Notes: generated by a model from the sequence alone, not told the origin. A stretch of DNA of 64,000 nucleotides from Mucilaginibacter sp. (GCF_028288205.1 NZ_JAQBOD010000036.1:1-64000), one strand, 5' to 3'; shown: positions 18,700 to 28,472, counted from the stretch's first letter. Made by a program: numbers and translations.

Positions 18700-19130
18700 T
18701 AATTCTTTATAAACTCCCTGCATCCATCCTCAATCAGCTTATAAACAGGTTCAAACTGTGCGTCATCATGATAAGGATCCGGTACTATTTTATTATCCGT
18801 CAACAGCAGCCTTACTTTTTTAACATCCTCGTCATTACGGGCCATTGCTAAAACATTGCTGAGGTTGTTTTTATCCATCACCAGGATATGATCGAACGTA
18901 TCAAAATCACTTACCCTAAAAAGCCGGCAAACTTGCTTGCTGATATCAATGCCATGTTCGCGGGCAGTGCATACTGAGCGCCTGTCCGGGCCCTGGCCAA
19001 TGTGCCAGTCGCCGGTGCCCGCCGAATCAATTTCCCAATTTAAACCCTGCTCATCAGCCAGGTGCTGCATGATCCCTTCCGCCAACGGCGAACGGCAAAT
19101 ATTGCCCAGGCAAACCATTAGTATTTTCAT
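18681..19130 (-). CDS. Low-molecular-weight protein-tyrosine phosphatase
   Basis: A 149-aa cytoplasmic phosphatase. The catalytic P-loop is VCLGNICRSP at about residues 6-15 (CX5R-S). The general-acid aspartate is in DPYHDD near residue 118. DRRSVCTAREHGIDIS is a family signature. Substrates are unknown; relatives act on tyrosine kinases of polysaccharide export, but no such genes are near. It is transcribed separately from the upstream nuclease gene, with a strong hairpin between them. Confidence 0.93.
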   Translation of the reverse strand: MKILMVCLGNICRSPLAEGIMQHLADEQGLNWEIDSAGTGDWHIGQGPDRRSVCTAREHGIDISKQVCRLFRVSDFDTFDHILVMDKNNLSNVLAMARNDEDVKKVRLLLTDNKIVPDPYHDDAQFEPVYKLIEDGCREFIKNYLNHDS

Positions 19131-19140
19131 TTTTTTGAGG

Positions 19141-19181
19141 TAAAAGCAAAAAGCCGAAAGACCAAAAGCTTTTTGCTTTTA
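19141..19181. terminator. Terminator between S1/P1 nuclease and phosphatase genes
   Basis: Perfect 14-base arms TAAAAGCAAAAAGC (19141-19154) and 19168-19181 with a 13-base loop. Confidence 0.65.
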
Positions 19182-19200
19182 GCCCTCAGCATTAATCTCC

Positions 19201-19995
19201 TTAACTGAATATCTCATTCAAAACACCCGCTAACCTGATACCGCCTTTTAGCAGTTGCTGGTTAAGGATGTCTAAATGGGTAAAATTGTATTTGTAATTT
19301 AATGTATCACCGGGTTTAATTTCGGTATATATTTGCTCTGCCAATTGGCTCGATTCAAATATCCATTTGTTCAATGGGGCGCTTTGCCAATCTTTAATTT
19401 GTGCCGGAGTAGCATGATTAATTGCTTTTGCGTATTCACTGTAGCTTAGTTCCTGGAAATTCACCAGTTCGCTATCCCAAATAGAATGCAGGTTGGTAGG
19501 CTTATTAAACCAATTCACTTTAAAATCATTACCCCCTTTATCGCTCGCATGCGCGGTATGCATTGGCTGGTGCACATCTTCGGTAATATGTATTAGCATG
19601 TGCAGATATAATAGCTTGTTTTCTTTTGATGTTTCCTTCTTTTTTAATTCAGCTATCAAAAATTTCAGCTTGGTGTAAGCATCCACATTATTATCATGCT
19701 CCAAAAACTCGGTCATTTCGGGGTAGCTCATCGGTCTTTCAAAATCGACAAAATGCCAGTTATATAAGTAGCTGTAAGTAGGGTCTGATTTAATAAAATC
19801 GGCCCAGTTGCTGGCCATAGCTACAGATTCATTACCTAAAATGGCGCGCACGGCGGCAAGGGCCTTCGGCGATAAATGATCTTCGGCTATCTGGCCCGAA
19901 ATGCGGTGCCCGTTGGTGCCCCAGGCCATAGTTATTACCGGCGAGCAAAGTATTATTGTCCCTAAAGCTAAATTTTTTAAAAAAGTATTTTTCAT
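19201..19995 (-). CDS. S1/P1 nuclease
   Basis: Secreted zinc-dependent single-strand nuclease/3'-nucleotidase family, 264 aa. The signal peptide ends in MAWG; the mature N-terminal tryptophan is, by family knowledge, a zinc ligand, and AWGTNGHRISGQIAEDHL is the classical start. Further ligands are in LLYLHMLIHITEDVHQPMH and in GGNDFKVNWFNKPTNLHSIWDSEL, both family signatures. The product probably works in the periplasm, releasing nucleosides from nucleic acids. The upstream lipoprotein gene ends one base before it starts, so they are likely cotranscribed. Confidence 0.93.
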   Translation of the reverse strand: MKNTFLKNLALGTIILCSPVITMAWGTNGHRISGQIAEDHLSPKALAAVRAILGNESVAMASNWADFIKSDPTYSYLYNWHFVDFERPMSYPEMTEFLEHDNNVDAYTKLKFLIAELKKKETSKENKLLYLHMLIHITEDVHQPMHTAHASDKGGNDFKVNWFNKPTNLHSIWDSELVNFQELSYSEYAKAINHATPAQIKDWQSAPLNKWIFESSQLAEQIYTEIKPGDTLNYKYNFTHLDILNQQLLKGGIRLAGVLNEIFS

Positions 19996-19996
19996 G

Positions 19997-20497
19997 TTAT
20001 AGTGGTTTTGGGTTACAGGCTATCTTTTTAATTAAACGCAAGTTAACAGGTATTACGTTAGATGTGCTTGAAAGCTGAATAAGTGAATCAGTTTTTTTGC
20101 TGACTTTAAAAAACTCTTCATACGGCCCCGATCGGAAACAGCCTGCCTGTTTTTTCAAAGTATAATCGGCATTGCAAAAATTGCCCTTTATATGCAGCGT
20201 ATCATTGCTTTGCTTATAAGTTCCGCGGATGTACTCTGTCCAGTGGCCGGCATTCATACAACTATCTGCCCCGGAGTTTACCTTGCTGAAAGAACTGATC
20301 TGCATAAACACCGAATCGCAGCTAAATTTTAAATTATAAAGCGAATAACTCAGTAACTGTTTTTGCATCGGTATGCTGTCCTGCTTCCATTCGGCTTGCA
20401 GGTAACCCTCGCCCTTGCCTTGCCGACTGGGGTTGAGGGAGCAAGCGGATATGAATAGGCAAAAAGGTAAAAGGATAAAGGTAAAAGGTTTTTGCAT
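19997..20497 (-). CDS. Hypothetical lipoprotein
   Basis: A 166-aa protein with a lipoprotein signal (MQKPFTFILLPFCLFISACS, lipobox ISAC). The mature part is rich in beta-strand-like segments and contains three further cysteines, and I do not recognise a family. Several SLxxxxxSCDS-type strands suggest a lipocalin-like or beta-sandwich fold, which is only a guess. It sits directly upstream of the S1/P1 nuclease gene, so a role at the same membrane is possible. Confidence 0.65.
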   Translation of the reverse strand: MQKPFTFILLPFCLFISACSLNPSRQGKGEGYLQAEWKQDSIPMQKQLLSYSLYNLKFSCDSVFMQISSFSKVNSGADSCMNAGHWTEYIRGTYKQSNDTLHIKGNFCNADYTLKKQAGCFRSGPYEEFFKVSKKTDSLIQLSSTSNVIPVNLRLIKKIACNPKPL

Positions 20498-20513
20498 GTT
20501 TATTTATAAAACA

Positions 20514-20607
20514 CGTCATTGCGAGGAACGAAGCAATCTCTGCACTTGCTAATCAATGTGTATATTGACTTTCAGCCGTAGAGATTGCTTCGTTCCTCGC
20601 AATGACG
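20514..20607. repeat. Large REP-like palindrome (GTCATTGCGAGGAACGAAGC)
   Basis: Twenty-eight-base arms at 20514-20541 and 20580-20607 are perfectly inverted, separated by a 38-base loop. It lies between the lipoprotein and fumarase genes on the same strand and may serve as a terminator. Related but diverged copies are at 11158, 23236 and 26353. Confidence 0.8.
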
Positions 20608-20614
20608 CTTTAAT

Positions 20615-22012
20615 TTATTTTAGTGAACCAATCATATCCTCTGGCCTAACCCATGCATCAAACTGCTCATTGGTTAAGTAACCCAAACCTATGGCAGCCT
20701 CGCGTAATGACGAGCCTTCTTTCAATGCTGTTTTAGCAATTTTAGCAGCAGCCTCATAACCAATATGCGGATTAAGCGCTGTAACTAGCATTAATGAATT
20801 TTCTAAATGCTTTTTAATACCGGCATAATTTGGTTCGATACCAACGGCGCAATGGTCATTGAATGATACACAGGCATCGCCAATTAAACGCGCCGACTGT
20901 AAAAAGTTGGCTGCCATTACCGGTTTAAATACATTCAGCTCATAGTGGCCGTTCGAGCCGCCTATGGATATGGTAACATCATTACCCATAACCTGCGCGG
21001 CCACCATGGTAACTGCCTCGTTTTGGGTTGGGTTAACCTTGCCTGGCATAATGGATGATCCCGGCTCATTATCGGGTATATGTATTTCGCCGATACCAGA
21101 CCGCGGACCAGAGGCCAGCATGCGGATATCGTTAGCAATTTTCATTAACGATACAGCGATCTGTTTCAGTGCGCCATGCGTTTCTACAATAGCATCATGC
21201 GCGGCTAATGCCTCGAATTTGTTTTCGGCGGTGATGAAGGGCAGGCCGGTAAATTGGGCAATGTATTGGGCGACTTTAACATCATAACCTTTTGGGGTGT
21301 TGATGCCGGTACCAACTGCAGTACCGCCAAGCGCCAGCTCTGATAGGTGATCTAATGTATTGCGTAATGCTTTTAAGCCATGATTTAATTGCGATACATA
21401 GCCCGAAAACTCCTGGCCCAAAGTAAGCGGCGTAGCATCCATCAGGTGGGTGCGGCCAATTTTTACCACGCTCTTAAAAGCTTCTACTTTCCCTTGTAGG
21501 GTATCGCGTAGTTTTTCAATGCCAGGTATGGTTACATCGATCACCATTTTATAGGCGGCAATGTGCATGGCGGTTGGGTAAGTATCGTTTGATGATTGCG
21601 ATTTATTCACATCATCATTTGGGTGGATAAAGGTTTTGCCCTCGCCCAGTTTATTGCCTGCTGCAACGTGTGCGCGGTTGGCTATAACCTCATTAACGTT
21701 CATGTTTGATTGCGTACCCGAACCGGTTTGCCATATCACTAAGGGGAACTCACCTGCTAATTTACCGGCCAAAATCTCATCGCAAACGGCGGCAATTTGG
21801 TCGCGTTTGTCGGCGGGTAGTACGCCTAAATCGGTGTTGGTATAGGCGGCAGCTTTTTTAAGATAAGCAAAAGCGGCTATGATCTCTTTTGGCATAGATG
21901 CCTCCGGACCAATTTTAAAGTTATTGCGCGACCTTTCGGTTTGCGCGCCCCAGTATTTATCGGCAGGTACTTGTACCTCGCCCATGGTATCATGTTCGGT
22001 TCTGAAACTCAT
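20615..22012 (-). CDS. fumC: Class II fumarate hydratase
   Basis: Converts fumarate to malate in the TCA cycle; homotetrameric and iron-independent. The 465-aa protein has the superfamily signature [11 protein letters not shown] near residue 319, the substrate-binding [12 protein letters not shown] near 100 and TYPTAMH near 142. The active-site His-containing segment [19 protein letters not shown] is at about residue 184. Full length. It appears monocistronic, with the REP-like palindrome just downstream. Confidence 0.96.
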   Translation of the reverse strand: MSFRTEHDTMGEVQVPADKYWGAQTERSRNNFKIGPEASMPKEIIAAFAYLKKAAAYTNTDLGVLPADKRDQIAAVCDEILAGKLAGEFPLVIWQTGSGTQSNMNVNEVIANRAHVAAGNKLGEGKTFIHPNDDVNKSQSSNDTYPTAMHIAAYKMVIDVTIPGIEKLRDTLQGKVEAFKSVVKIGRTHLMDATPLTLGQEFSGYVSQLNHGLKALRNTLDHLSELALGGTAVGTGINTPKGYDVKVAQYIAQFTGLPFITAENKFEALAAHDAIVETHGALKQIAVSLMKIANDIRMLASGPRSGIGEIHIPDNEPGSSIMPGKVNPTQNEAVTMVAAQVMGNDVTISIGGSNGHYELNVFKPVMAANFLQSARLIGDACVSFNDHCAVGIEPNYAGIKKHLENSLMLVTALNPHIGYEAAAKIAKTALKEGSSLREAAIGLGYLTNEQFDAWVRPEDMIGSLK

Positions 22013-22140
22013 TGTAGTGTAGTATACTAATCAGCCGCAAAGGTAGCTGTAAAATGGGTGCCAAGTAAAATAATATTCAAAAAGTTACGGGTGCCAGATT
22101 TCTCACTATCGTTCGAAATGACATTAAATATTTCTAGAGG

Positions 22141-23214
22141 TTAAAGGCGTTCCACCTTTAACTTCTCTGCCAGCTCATTTAAATCTTTTACAACCGCATC
22201 AACCAGCGGGATACCATTTTTTCGCCTGTCAATCTCAGCCTCACGCTCCGGTTCGCCGGGGATAATTACTTTTTGATCCGGATCAATTGCTGATGCTGAT
22301 TTAAAGCGCGCTACCCAATTATCCAAATGATCTTTAAACTCGTTAACCGGGCGGAAACCATCAACCCGCATAGCGCCTAAAAAGTGCCCTATGCCCGTAC
22401 CTACCGGGTCGGTAGGTGGTTCAAGGAAAGATACAAATGGCGGTACCCACGGCCCATAATTAGCACCCGACAACACCCCAGACAAGATATCAACTGTAGC
22501 GCTTAAACCAAATCCTTTATGGCTGCCATGTTCGCGGTCGCTGCCTAATGGCAATAGCGAGCCCCCGCTTTTTAAAGCATGCGGGTCGGTTGTGTAATTC
22601 CCTTCTTTGTCTTGTATCCAGCCTTCGGGCACTTGTTTGCCTGAGCGTTGGGCTATTTCTAATTTACCATTAGCTGCTGCCGATGTAGCCATATCAATTA
22701 TCACCGGCGGATATTTTCCTGCCGGAAAAGCATAGCACATGGGGTTAGTACCCAACATCCGCTCGTTAGAAAATGTAGGTGCCACCAACGGACTTGCATT
22801 GGTCATAGCAAAGCCTATCATATCTTTTTCAACCGCCATTAATGCATGATAACCGGCAATGCCAAAATGGTTTGAGTTGCGGATAGACACCCAGCCCGAA
22901 CCATATAACGCTGCCTTTTTAAGCGCAACTTCCATTGCAAAAGGGGCTACCACTAAACCTAAACCGGCATCACCATCAATAGTGGCCGTGGTTGGGGTTT
23001 CATGTACTATTTGTATGTTGGGTGTAGGGTTAATGCGATTTTTCTCCCACAAGCGGATATAGCCCGTCAATCGGGCAACACCATGCGAATCAATTCCTCT
23101 AAGATCTGCTAATAGTAAAACATCTGCAGCTAATATGGCGTGTTCCTGGCTGCAGCCCATTGCCAGGAAAATATTTTGAGTAAAGCTGCGTAGTGTAGAT
23201 TCGGTGACGAGCAT
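22141..23214 (-). CDS. Ldh-family NAD(P)-dependent oxidoreductase (malate/L-lactate dehydrogenase type)
   Basis: A 357-aa enzyme of the MDH2/LDH2 family, which reduces or oxidises 2-oxo/2-hydroxy acids such as malate, lactate or ureidoglycolate. The motifs GIDSHGVARL (catalytic His region), AVEKDMIGFAMTNASPLVAP and GSDREHGSHKGFGLSATVDILSG are characteristic. I prefer the start at 23214 (MLVTESTLRSFTQNIF), which matches the family N-terminus; an ATG at 23241 would add nine residues. It follows the fumarase gene on the same strand upstream, so a malate-related role is tempting, but the substrate cannot be read directly. Confidence 0.85.
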   Translation of the reverse strand: MLVTESTLRSFTQNIFLAMGCSQEHAILAADVLLLADLRGIDSHGVARLTGYIRLWEKNRINPTPNIQIVHETPTTATIDGDAGLGLVVAPFAMEVALKKAALYGSGWVSIRNSNHFGIAGYHALMAVEKDMIGFAMTNASPLVAPTFSNERMLGTNPMCYAFPAGKYPPVIIDMATSAAANGKLEIAQRSGKQVPEGWIQDKEGNYTTDPHALKSGGSLLPLGSDREHGSHKGFGLSATVDILSGVLSGANYGPWVPPFVSFLEPPTDPVGTGIGHFLGAMRVDGFRPVNEFKDHLDNWVARFKSASAIDPDQKVIIPGEPEREAEIDRRKNGIPLVDAVVKDLNELAEKLKVERL

Positions 23215-23235
23215 GTGCAAATATATTGCTTTATT

Positions 23236-23324
23236 TGTCATTGCGAGGAGGAACGACGAAGCAATCGCTAACTGTTATCCGCGCACTGCATTCTTGCGAT
23301 TGCCACGCTACGCTCGCAATGACA
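23236..23324. repeat. REP-like palindrome, diverged copy
   Basis: TGTCATTGCGAG (23236-23247) and CTCGCAATGACA (23313-23324) are inverted arms. The inner part differs from the 20514 copy, including a short duplication (GAGGAGGAACGACGAAG). Confidence 0.65.
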
Positions 23325-23331
23325 TAGACGT

Positions 23332-24954
23332 TTACGCCTCCGTCAACACAGCAAATTCAAAAGCTAACGGGTCAAAATTGCGGATGAGTTCGTCAATAAA
23401 GCATTGTCCCCATTTAACATACAGTAAGCCGAAATTTTCATTGCGTTCCTGCAAACTATTGCCGGGAAACAATTCTGTTTTAATTTGTTCTATCTGCTCC
23501 AGACGGGCATGGTAGTTTTCTCTTTCTGCTTTTACCAGCTTCTTTTCCAGTTTATCTATAGCCTTTTTCAGACGAGCCTGAACCGCTTCGGTAGATGGGG
23601 CAAGTGTTGGATCGATCTTAGCGGCGCGTTGCTTAATGCTATCGAAAATAGCGGTTAGTTCACCCCATTCTTGTTGTAGTGATAAATTATGCCTGCTATG
23701 TTTTTTAATCCAGTAATTCTTTAAAATATCAGTTGGCTTAAATAGGTCGGCAGCAGCCAGCTCCATGCGCTTTATTTTTACTGCGGATTCTTTACGAACC
23801 ACCAAACCCGAATTACGCAATATCAATACCGGGAAATCAACTTTATAATGGTCGAAGTTTGATTTTAGCTCCATCCAGTAAACCACCTCTGCGCCACCGC
23901 CTATGTAGGCAATGTTGGGTAAAATGCATTCCTGGTATAGCGGGCGCATCACCACGTTGGGGCTAAACCTTTCAGGATGATCGGCTATTTCTTCTTTTAA
24001 TTCAGCTTCTGTAAAACTTAGTTTTGTATTTAAAACCTTGTAAGCGTTGTCTTCAAACACCAGGCGTTCGCGCAGGCTTTCTTTTAGGTAAAAGAAATTG
24101 ATCTCGCGTGGGTTCACCTGTATATGTACGCCCAGTTTGACCAACTCTTCATTAATAGCCGTAATGTTTTTAAAACTGTTCTGCTCAATAATATCCCGCT
24201 GAACTATAGGCGCGAACTGTTGTTTTAAACGTTGATTATCGGCATCAATGATAACCAGCCCATGCCGGCCAAATAAGGCGTTTACCATGTAACGGGTAGC
24301 ATCGGCCAGTCTGTCAAACCGGGTATAGGCCGTTTCAACAATTGCGGCCAGCTCGGGGCCATAATGCTCCATGCCTAATACGCCTTTATATTGATTAAGG
24401 GCTTGCCGCATTGTTTCGGGGTGTATGCGCCCGGTTGCCCCGGTTGCCTCATGCCACCAATGTACTTTTTTACCGCCGATGGTGGTATAGTTGATCTCGG
24501 CAAAATCATGATCTTCTGATGCCATCCAATAAACCGGCACAAAATTTTTATCAGGAAATTGATCTTTTAGTTGCTGCGCAAGTTTAATGGCAGTAACTAT
24601 TTTATAGATAAAATATAGTGGACCGGCAAATATATTAAGCTGGTGCCCTGTTGTGATCGTATAAGTATTGGATAACCTTAGGCGCTCGATATTTTGTTGA
24701 ACCTGTTGCGGAATTACAAACTCAGGATCCCAAATGCGGGCGTATTTATCAATTAGCTGGTACTGGTCAGTTAAGGTATCGGCCAACAATTCCCTATCGG
24801 CAACCACCTTTTTATTTTCTAAAAATTCAGCGAAACCTTCAAGGGTTGGGCGATAGCTATAAAATGATCTTAATTCCGGTTTATCTTCCAGGTAATCAAT
24901 AACCGTTGGGGAAAAGAACCCCGTTTCTTTATAGCTTATACAGGCAACGTCCAT
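23332..24954 (-). CDS. bshC: Bacillithiol biosynthesis cysteine-adding enzyme
   Basis: Last step of bacillithiol synthesis: adds cysteine to glucosaminyl-malate. The 540-aa protein has TTGHQLNIFAGPLYFIYK near residue 90, FVPVYWMASEDHDFAEI, and the long C-terminal coiled coil (KLEKKLVKAERENYHARLEQIEQIK) typical of BshC. I prefer the ATG at 24954 (MDVACISYKETGFFS), as in relatives; an upstream ATG at 24990 adds twelve residues. BshA and BshB are not in this window. A DinB-type protein at 8980 could be a user of this thiol. Confidence 0.92.
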   Translation of the reverse strand: MDVACISYKETGFFSPTVIDYLEDKPELRSFYSYRPTLEGFAEFLENKKVVADRELLADTLTDQYQLIDKYARIWDPEFVIPQQVQQNIERLRLSNTYTITTGHQLNIFAGPLYFIYKIVTAIKLAQQLKDQFPDKNFVPVYWMASEDHDFAEINYTTIGGKKVHWWHEATGATGRIHPETMRQALNQYKGVLGMEHYGPELAAIVETAYTRFDRLADATRYMVNALFGRHGLVIIDADNQRLKQQFAPIVQRDIIEQNSFKNITAINEELVKLGVHIQVNPREINFFYLKESLRERLVFEDNAYKVLNTKLSFTEAELKEEIADHPERFSPNVVMRPLYQECILPNIAYIGGGAEVVYWMELKSNFDHYKVDFPVLILRNSGLVVRKESAVKIKRMELAAADLFKPTDILKNYWIKKHSRHNLSLQQEWGELTAIFDSIKQRAAKIDPTLAPSTEAVQARLKKAIDKLEKKLVKAERENYHARLEQIEQIKTELFPGNSLQERNENFGLLYVKWGQCFIDELIRNFDPLAFEFAVLTEA

Positions 24955-25000
24955 TAGGTCAAATGTAAAACCAATAACCTGAATACACAATGGGTTTGTT

Positions 25001-26335
25001 TTATTTTACAATATGTCCATAAAGATCGAAATCCTCCGCGGTATCTATCTTCACATTAACAAAGCTGCCAACAGTAGCATAATCAATAGCGGCATCAATT
25101 AACACCTCGTTATCCACCTCCGGCGAATCATATTCTGTGCGGCCCACAAAGAAGTTGCCGTCTTTTTTATCGATGAGTACTTTATAGGTATTGCCGATCT
25201 TTTCCTGATTCTTCTCGAAAGAAATTTCCTGTTGAATTTCCATTATCGCATCAGCACGTTGTTGCTTTACCTCTTCGGGCACATCATCAACTAAAGAGTG
25301 CGCATGTGTTTTTTCTTCGTGCGAGTAAGTGAAGCAGCCCAAACGGTCAAATTTGGTTTCTTCCACCCATTGCTGCATTTCTTCAAAATCCCGCTCAGTT
25401 TCGCCGGGATAACCGGTTATCAGCGTGGTACGCATGGCAATGCCCGGTACTTTATCCCGGATCTCATTAACAATATCAATAGTTTTTTGCTTGGTGATAC
25501 CGCGGCGCATAGATTTCAGCATATTATCGCTGATGTGCTGCAATGGCATATCCATATACTTACAGATATTATCGCGCTCGTTCATCACATCCAATATCTC
25601 CATCGGGAAACCTGAAGGATAAGCGTATTGCAGCCTAATCCACTCAATACCATTCACGTCAGATATGCGGCGAAGCAATTCGTCCAGGTTACGTTTGCCG
25701 TATAGGTCCAACCCATAATAGGTTAAATCCTGTGCTATTAATATTAGTTCTTTGGTTCCGTTCTTAGCTAACTTTTCGGCTGCTTTAACCAAATCCTCCA
25801 TTGGCGTAGTTAAGTGTTTACCACGCATCAGCGGGATAGCACAAAACGAGCAGGGACGGTTACAGCCCTCGGCGATTTTAAAATAGGCAAAATGCTTGGG
25901 GGTGGTTAACAAGCGCTCACCAATTAACTCGTGTTTGTAATTGGCACCTATCGAGCTTAATAAATTTTGCAGATCGTTAGTGCCAAAGTAAGCGTCAACA
26001 TTAGTAATCTCTGCTTCCAGTTCGGGCTTATAACGCTCGGACAGGCAGCCGGTAACAATTACTTTCCCTACTTTGCCCTGTTCTTTTAATTCGCTGTATT
26101 GTAAAATGGTATCGATAGATTCCTGCTTGGCGTTATCAATAAAGCCGCAGGTATTAATAACAATAATATCATCCTTACCCACTTTGTCCGACTCATGGAC
26201 AACATCAAACAGGTTGCCTTTAAGCTGTCCCATCAGGATTTCAGAATCGTATGTATTCTTCGAACAACCAAGCGTAACTACGTTTACACGTGGTTTTTTG
26301 GTTAGTATCGGCTTGGCTATTTCTTTCGTTCTCAT
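25001..26335 (-). CDS. rimO: Ribosomal protein S12 methylthiotransferase RimO
   Basis: Radical-SAM enzyme that adds a methylthio group to an aspartate of ribosomal protein S12. It has the N-terminal UPF0004 domain starting VTLGCSKNTYDSE with its cluster cysteines (others in VINTCGF and VTGCLSERY), the radical-SAM triad in EGCNRPCSFCAIP near residue 165, and a C-terminal TRAM domain (GNTYKVLIDKKDGNFFVGRT). 444 aa, full length. The neighbourhood ftsY-rimO-bshC on one strand is a common arrangement in this phylum. Confidence 0.96.
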   Translation of the reverse strand: MRTKEIAKPILTKKPRVNVVTLGCSKNTYDSEILMGQLKGNLFDVVHESDKVGKDDIIVINTCGFIDNAKQESIDTILQYSELKEQGKVGKVIVTGCLSERYKPELEAEITNVDAYFGTNDLQNLLSSIGANYKHELIGERLLTTPKHFAYFKIAEGCNRPCSFCAIPLMRGKHLTTPMEDLVKAAEKLAKNGTKELILIAQDLTYYGLDLYGKRNLDELLRRISDVNGIEWIRLQYAYPSGFPMEILDVMNERDNICKYMDMPLQHISDNMLKSMRRGITKQKTIDIVNEIRDKVPGIAMRTTLITGYPGETERDFEEMQQWVEETKFDRLGCFTYSHEEKTHAHSLVDDVPEEVKQQRADAIMEIQQEISFEKNQEKIGNTYKVLIDKKDGNFFVGRTEYDSPEVDNEVLIDAAIDYATVGSFVNVKIDTAEDFDLYGHIVK

Positions 26336-26352
26336 TTATCTTTCTTATCCAC

Positions 26353-26438
26353 TTGTCATTTCGATACGAGGAACGAGTGAGAAATCTTAACCATCATATA
26401 TGGCGTATAAGATTCTTCGCTATCGCTCAGAATGACAA
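26353..26438. repeat. Diverged inverted repeat between ftsY and rimO
   Basis: TTGTCATT (26353-26360) and AATGACAA (26431-26438) are inverted ends. Inside are CGAGGAACGAGTGAG and TCGCTATCGCTCAG, related to the GTCATTGCGAGG family. Confidence 0.5.
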
Positions 26439-26446
26439 TTTCCTTT

Positions 26447-27412
26447 TTAGTCTTTAAACAGGCTATCCACAAAGGCCTTTCTGTCAAACAATTGCAAATG
26501 ATCAACACCTTCGCCAACGCCTATATATTTTACCGGTATTTTAAACTGGTCTGATATGCCTATCACCACGCCACCTTTTGCCGTACCGTCTAATTTTGTT
26601 AAAGCCAGGGCATTAACAGCGGTGGCTTCTGTAAATTGTTTGCATTGCTCAATAGCGTTTTGCCCTGTTGATGCATCCAGCACCAGCAATATTTCGTGCG
26701 GCGCGCCGGGTACAACTTTTTGCATTACATTTTTAATTTTGGTAAGCTCATTCATCAAACCAACCTTATTATGTAAACGGCCGGCTGTATCAATAATTGC
26801 TACATCATCGCCATTGGCAACTGCCGAACGCAAAGTATCAAAAGCAACCGATGCAGGGTCAGATCCCATAGCCTGCGCTACAACTTTTACGCCAACACGT
26901 TCGCCCCAAAGTTTTATCTGGTCAACCGCTGCTGCCCTGAAAGTATCGGCCGCGCCTAATACTACCTTGTTACCTGCCTGTTTTAATTTATGTGCCAGCT
27001 TGCCAATAGTGGTAGTTTTACCAACCCCATTAACGCCAACCACCATAATTACATAAGGCTTATGGGTGCCATATTCAAAGCTTGAAAAATCATTGCTGTT
27101 ATTTTCGGCAAGTAGCTGCTGTATCTCATCGCGCAGCAAACCGTTTAAATCGGCAGTGCTTACGTATTTATCGCGCGCCACGCGGGCCTGTATACGGTCG
27201 ATAATTTTAAGGGTGGTTTGCACACCAACGTCTGATGTTACCAGCACCTCTTCCAGTTCATCCAGCACATCATCATCAACTGTTGATTTACCGGCTATTA
27301 CTTTGGTAATTTTTGAAAAAAAGTTATCCTTGGTTTTTTCTAACCCGGCATCAAGCACCTCCTGCTCTTGTGGTGTGCTTTCCTTTTTCTTAAAAAAATC
27401 AAATAATCCCAT
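26447..27412 (-). CDS. ftsY: Signal recognition particle receptor FtsY
   Basis: GTPase that docks SRP-ribosome complexes at the inner membrane. The G1 motif GVNGVGKTTTIGKLA is near residue 127, DTAGR near 209 and TKLDGTAKGG near 270. The N domain is short (321 aa total), without the long acidic A domain of Escherichia coli FtsY, as is usual in this phylum. It starts upstream of rimO and downstream of DUF4295, in the ribosomal-protein group. The gap upstream contains a GCAGATGTGC palindrome. Confidence 0.96.
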   Translation of the reverse strand: MGLFDFFKKKESTPQEQEVLDAGLEKTKDNFFSKITKVIAGKSTVDDDVLDELEEVLVTSDVGVQTTLKIIDRIQARVARDKYVSTADLNGLLRDEIQQLLAENNSNDFSSFEYGTHKPYVIMVVGVNGVGKTTTIGKLAHKLKQAGNKVVLGAADTFRAAAVDQIKLWGERVGVKVVAQAMGSDPASVAFDTLRSAVANGDDVAIIDTAGRLHNKVGLMNELTKIKNVMQKVVPGAPHEILLVLDASTGQNAIEQCKQFTEATAVNALALTKLDGTAKGGVVIGISDQFKIPVKYIGVGEGVDHLQLFDRKAFVDSLFKD

Positions 27413-27421
27413 TGTCTTAGA

Positions 27422-27516
27422 ATGTGCAGATATGCAAATATGCAGATGTGCAAATTAATAAATATCAGTTAAACGTTATTTTATTCAAACATCTGCATAT
27501 CCCCGCATCTGCACAT
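27422..27516. repeat. Palindromic repeat ATGTGCAGAT
   Basis: ATGTGCAGAT (27422-27431) and ATCTGCACAT (27507-27516) are perfect inverted arms, and TGCAGATGTG/ACATCTGCA form a second nested pair. It is located between DUF4295 and ftsY and may be a transcription attenuator. Confidence 0.55.
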
Positions 27517-27578
27517 ATACAAAAAAAGCCCTCTCGTATCAACAAGATGGCTTCAATATTATATAAAATTATTCCCGA

Positions 27579-27740
27579 TTATAATTTTCCGGCAATCGCA
27601 TCCTTAACAAAATCGTTAGCTACGATTTGTGTTTTGAATGAATAAGCACCTGTTTTTGGCGACTTAGTCATGGTGATTACTTTTGAAAAATCTTTGCCTT
27701 TACCGGCAACTTTCAGGGTTGCAACTACTTTCTTTGCCAT
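27579..27740 (-). CDS. DUF4295 small protein
   Basis: A 53-aa lysine-rich protein beginning MAKKVVATLKVAGKGKDFSK and ending DAIAGKL. DUF4295 proteins occur in Bacteroidetes next to rpmG and rpmB, exactly as here, and are presumed ribosome-associated. I read it directly from the complement: the stop codon is at 27579-27581 and the ATG ends at 27740. No experimental function is known. Confidence 0.85.
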   Translation of the reverse strand: MAKKVVATLKVAGKGKDFSKVITMTKSPKTGAYSFKTQIVANDFVKDAIAGKL

Positions 27741-27798
27741 TTCTTTTAATTATTGAATGAGTGAATTAGTGAATGAGTGATTGGCTCAATCCAATTAA

Positions 27799-27981
27799 TT
27801 ACTTAATTTCTTTATGAACAGTTACTTTTCTTAAAACCGGGTTAAATTTTTTCATTTCCAGTCTTTCTGTTGTATTCTTTTTGTTCTTGGTGGTAATGTA
27901 ACGAGACATACCCGGCATACCGGTTGCCTTGTGCTCTGTGCACTCTAATATTACCTGAACTCTATTACCTTTCTTAGCCAT
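27799..27981 (-). CDS. rpmG: 50S ribosomal protein L33
   Basis: Sixty-residue L33. The core [17 protein letters not shown] and the C-terminal [16 protein letters not shown] are diagnostic. The true start is the ATG at 27981; an upstream ATG at 28002 would add MPIKNKK, which is not found in the family. The zinc-binding CxxC pairs of some L33 paralogs are absent, so this is the zinc-free type. It is located between rpmB and DUF4295. Confidence 0.93.
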   Translation of the reverse strand: MAKKGNRVQVILECTEHKATGMPGMSRYITTKNKKNTTERLEMKKFNPVLRKVTVHKEIK

Positions 27982-28055
27982 CTTCTTATTTTTTATGGGC
28001 AATTATTAAACAGGAAACAGTGACTACTCACTATTCTCTACTCACTAATCAACTA

Positions 28056-28289
28056 TTATATATATCCTTTTTTTACAAACTTGTTGATACAAGCTGTTAT
28101 ACCGTTTTTGCTGATAGTTTTAACAGCTGATGTAGATACCTTTAAGGTTATCCATTTATCTTCTTCAGGGATATAAAACTTTTTAAGCTTAAGGTTTGGA
28201 TGAAACCTGCGTTTAGTTTTACGGTTTGAGTTAGAAACGTTGTTACCAACTATTGACGCCTTTCCTGTTAGATCACAAATTCTTGACAT
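28056..28289 (-). CDS. rpmB: 50S ribosomal protein L28
   Basis: A 77-aa L28, starting [20 protein letters not shown] with the family motif [12 protein letters not shown]. It lacks the zinc cysteines of the C+ form. First gene of the rpmB-rpmG-DUF4295-ftsY-rimO group, all on the minus strand. The acs gene diverges upstream. Confidence 0.95.
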   Translation of the reverse strand: MSRICDLTGKASIVGNNVSNSNRKTKRRFHPNLKLKKFYIPEEDKWITLKVSTSAVKTISKNGITACINKFVKKGYI

Positions 28290-28472
28290 GACAATTGTTT
28301 TTTAATTCGCCCTTTTATTAAAAGAGTTTGCAAATATCAGGATTTTAAGTCAAATAGACAACAGTGTATTTAAATATTTTCAAATTCTTTTTTATTGGGA
28401 TGATTTATGTTGAAAATTGTAATTTTAGAGCGTCGTTTAACTCATGAACAAACCTATTTTATACTAAAAACA

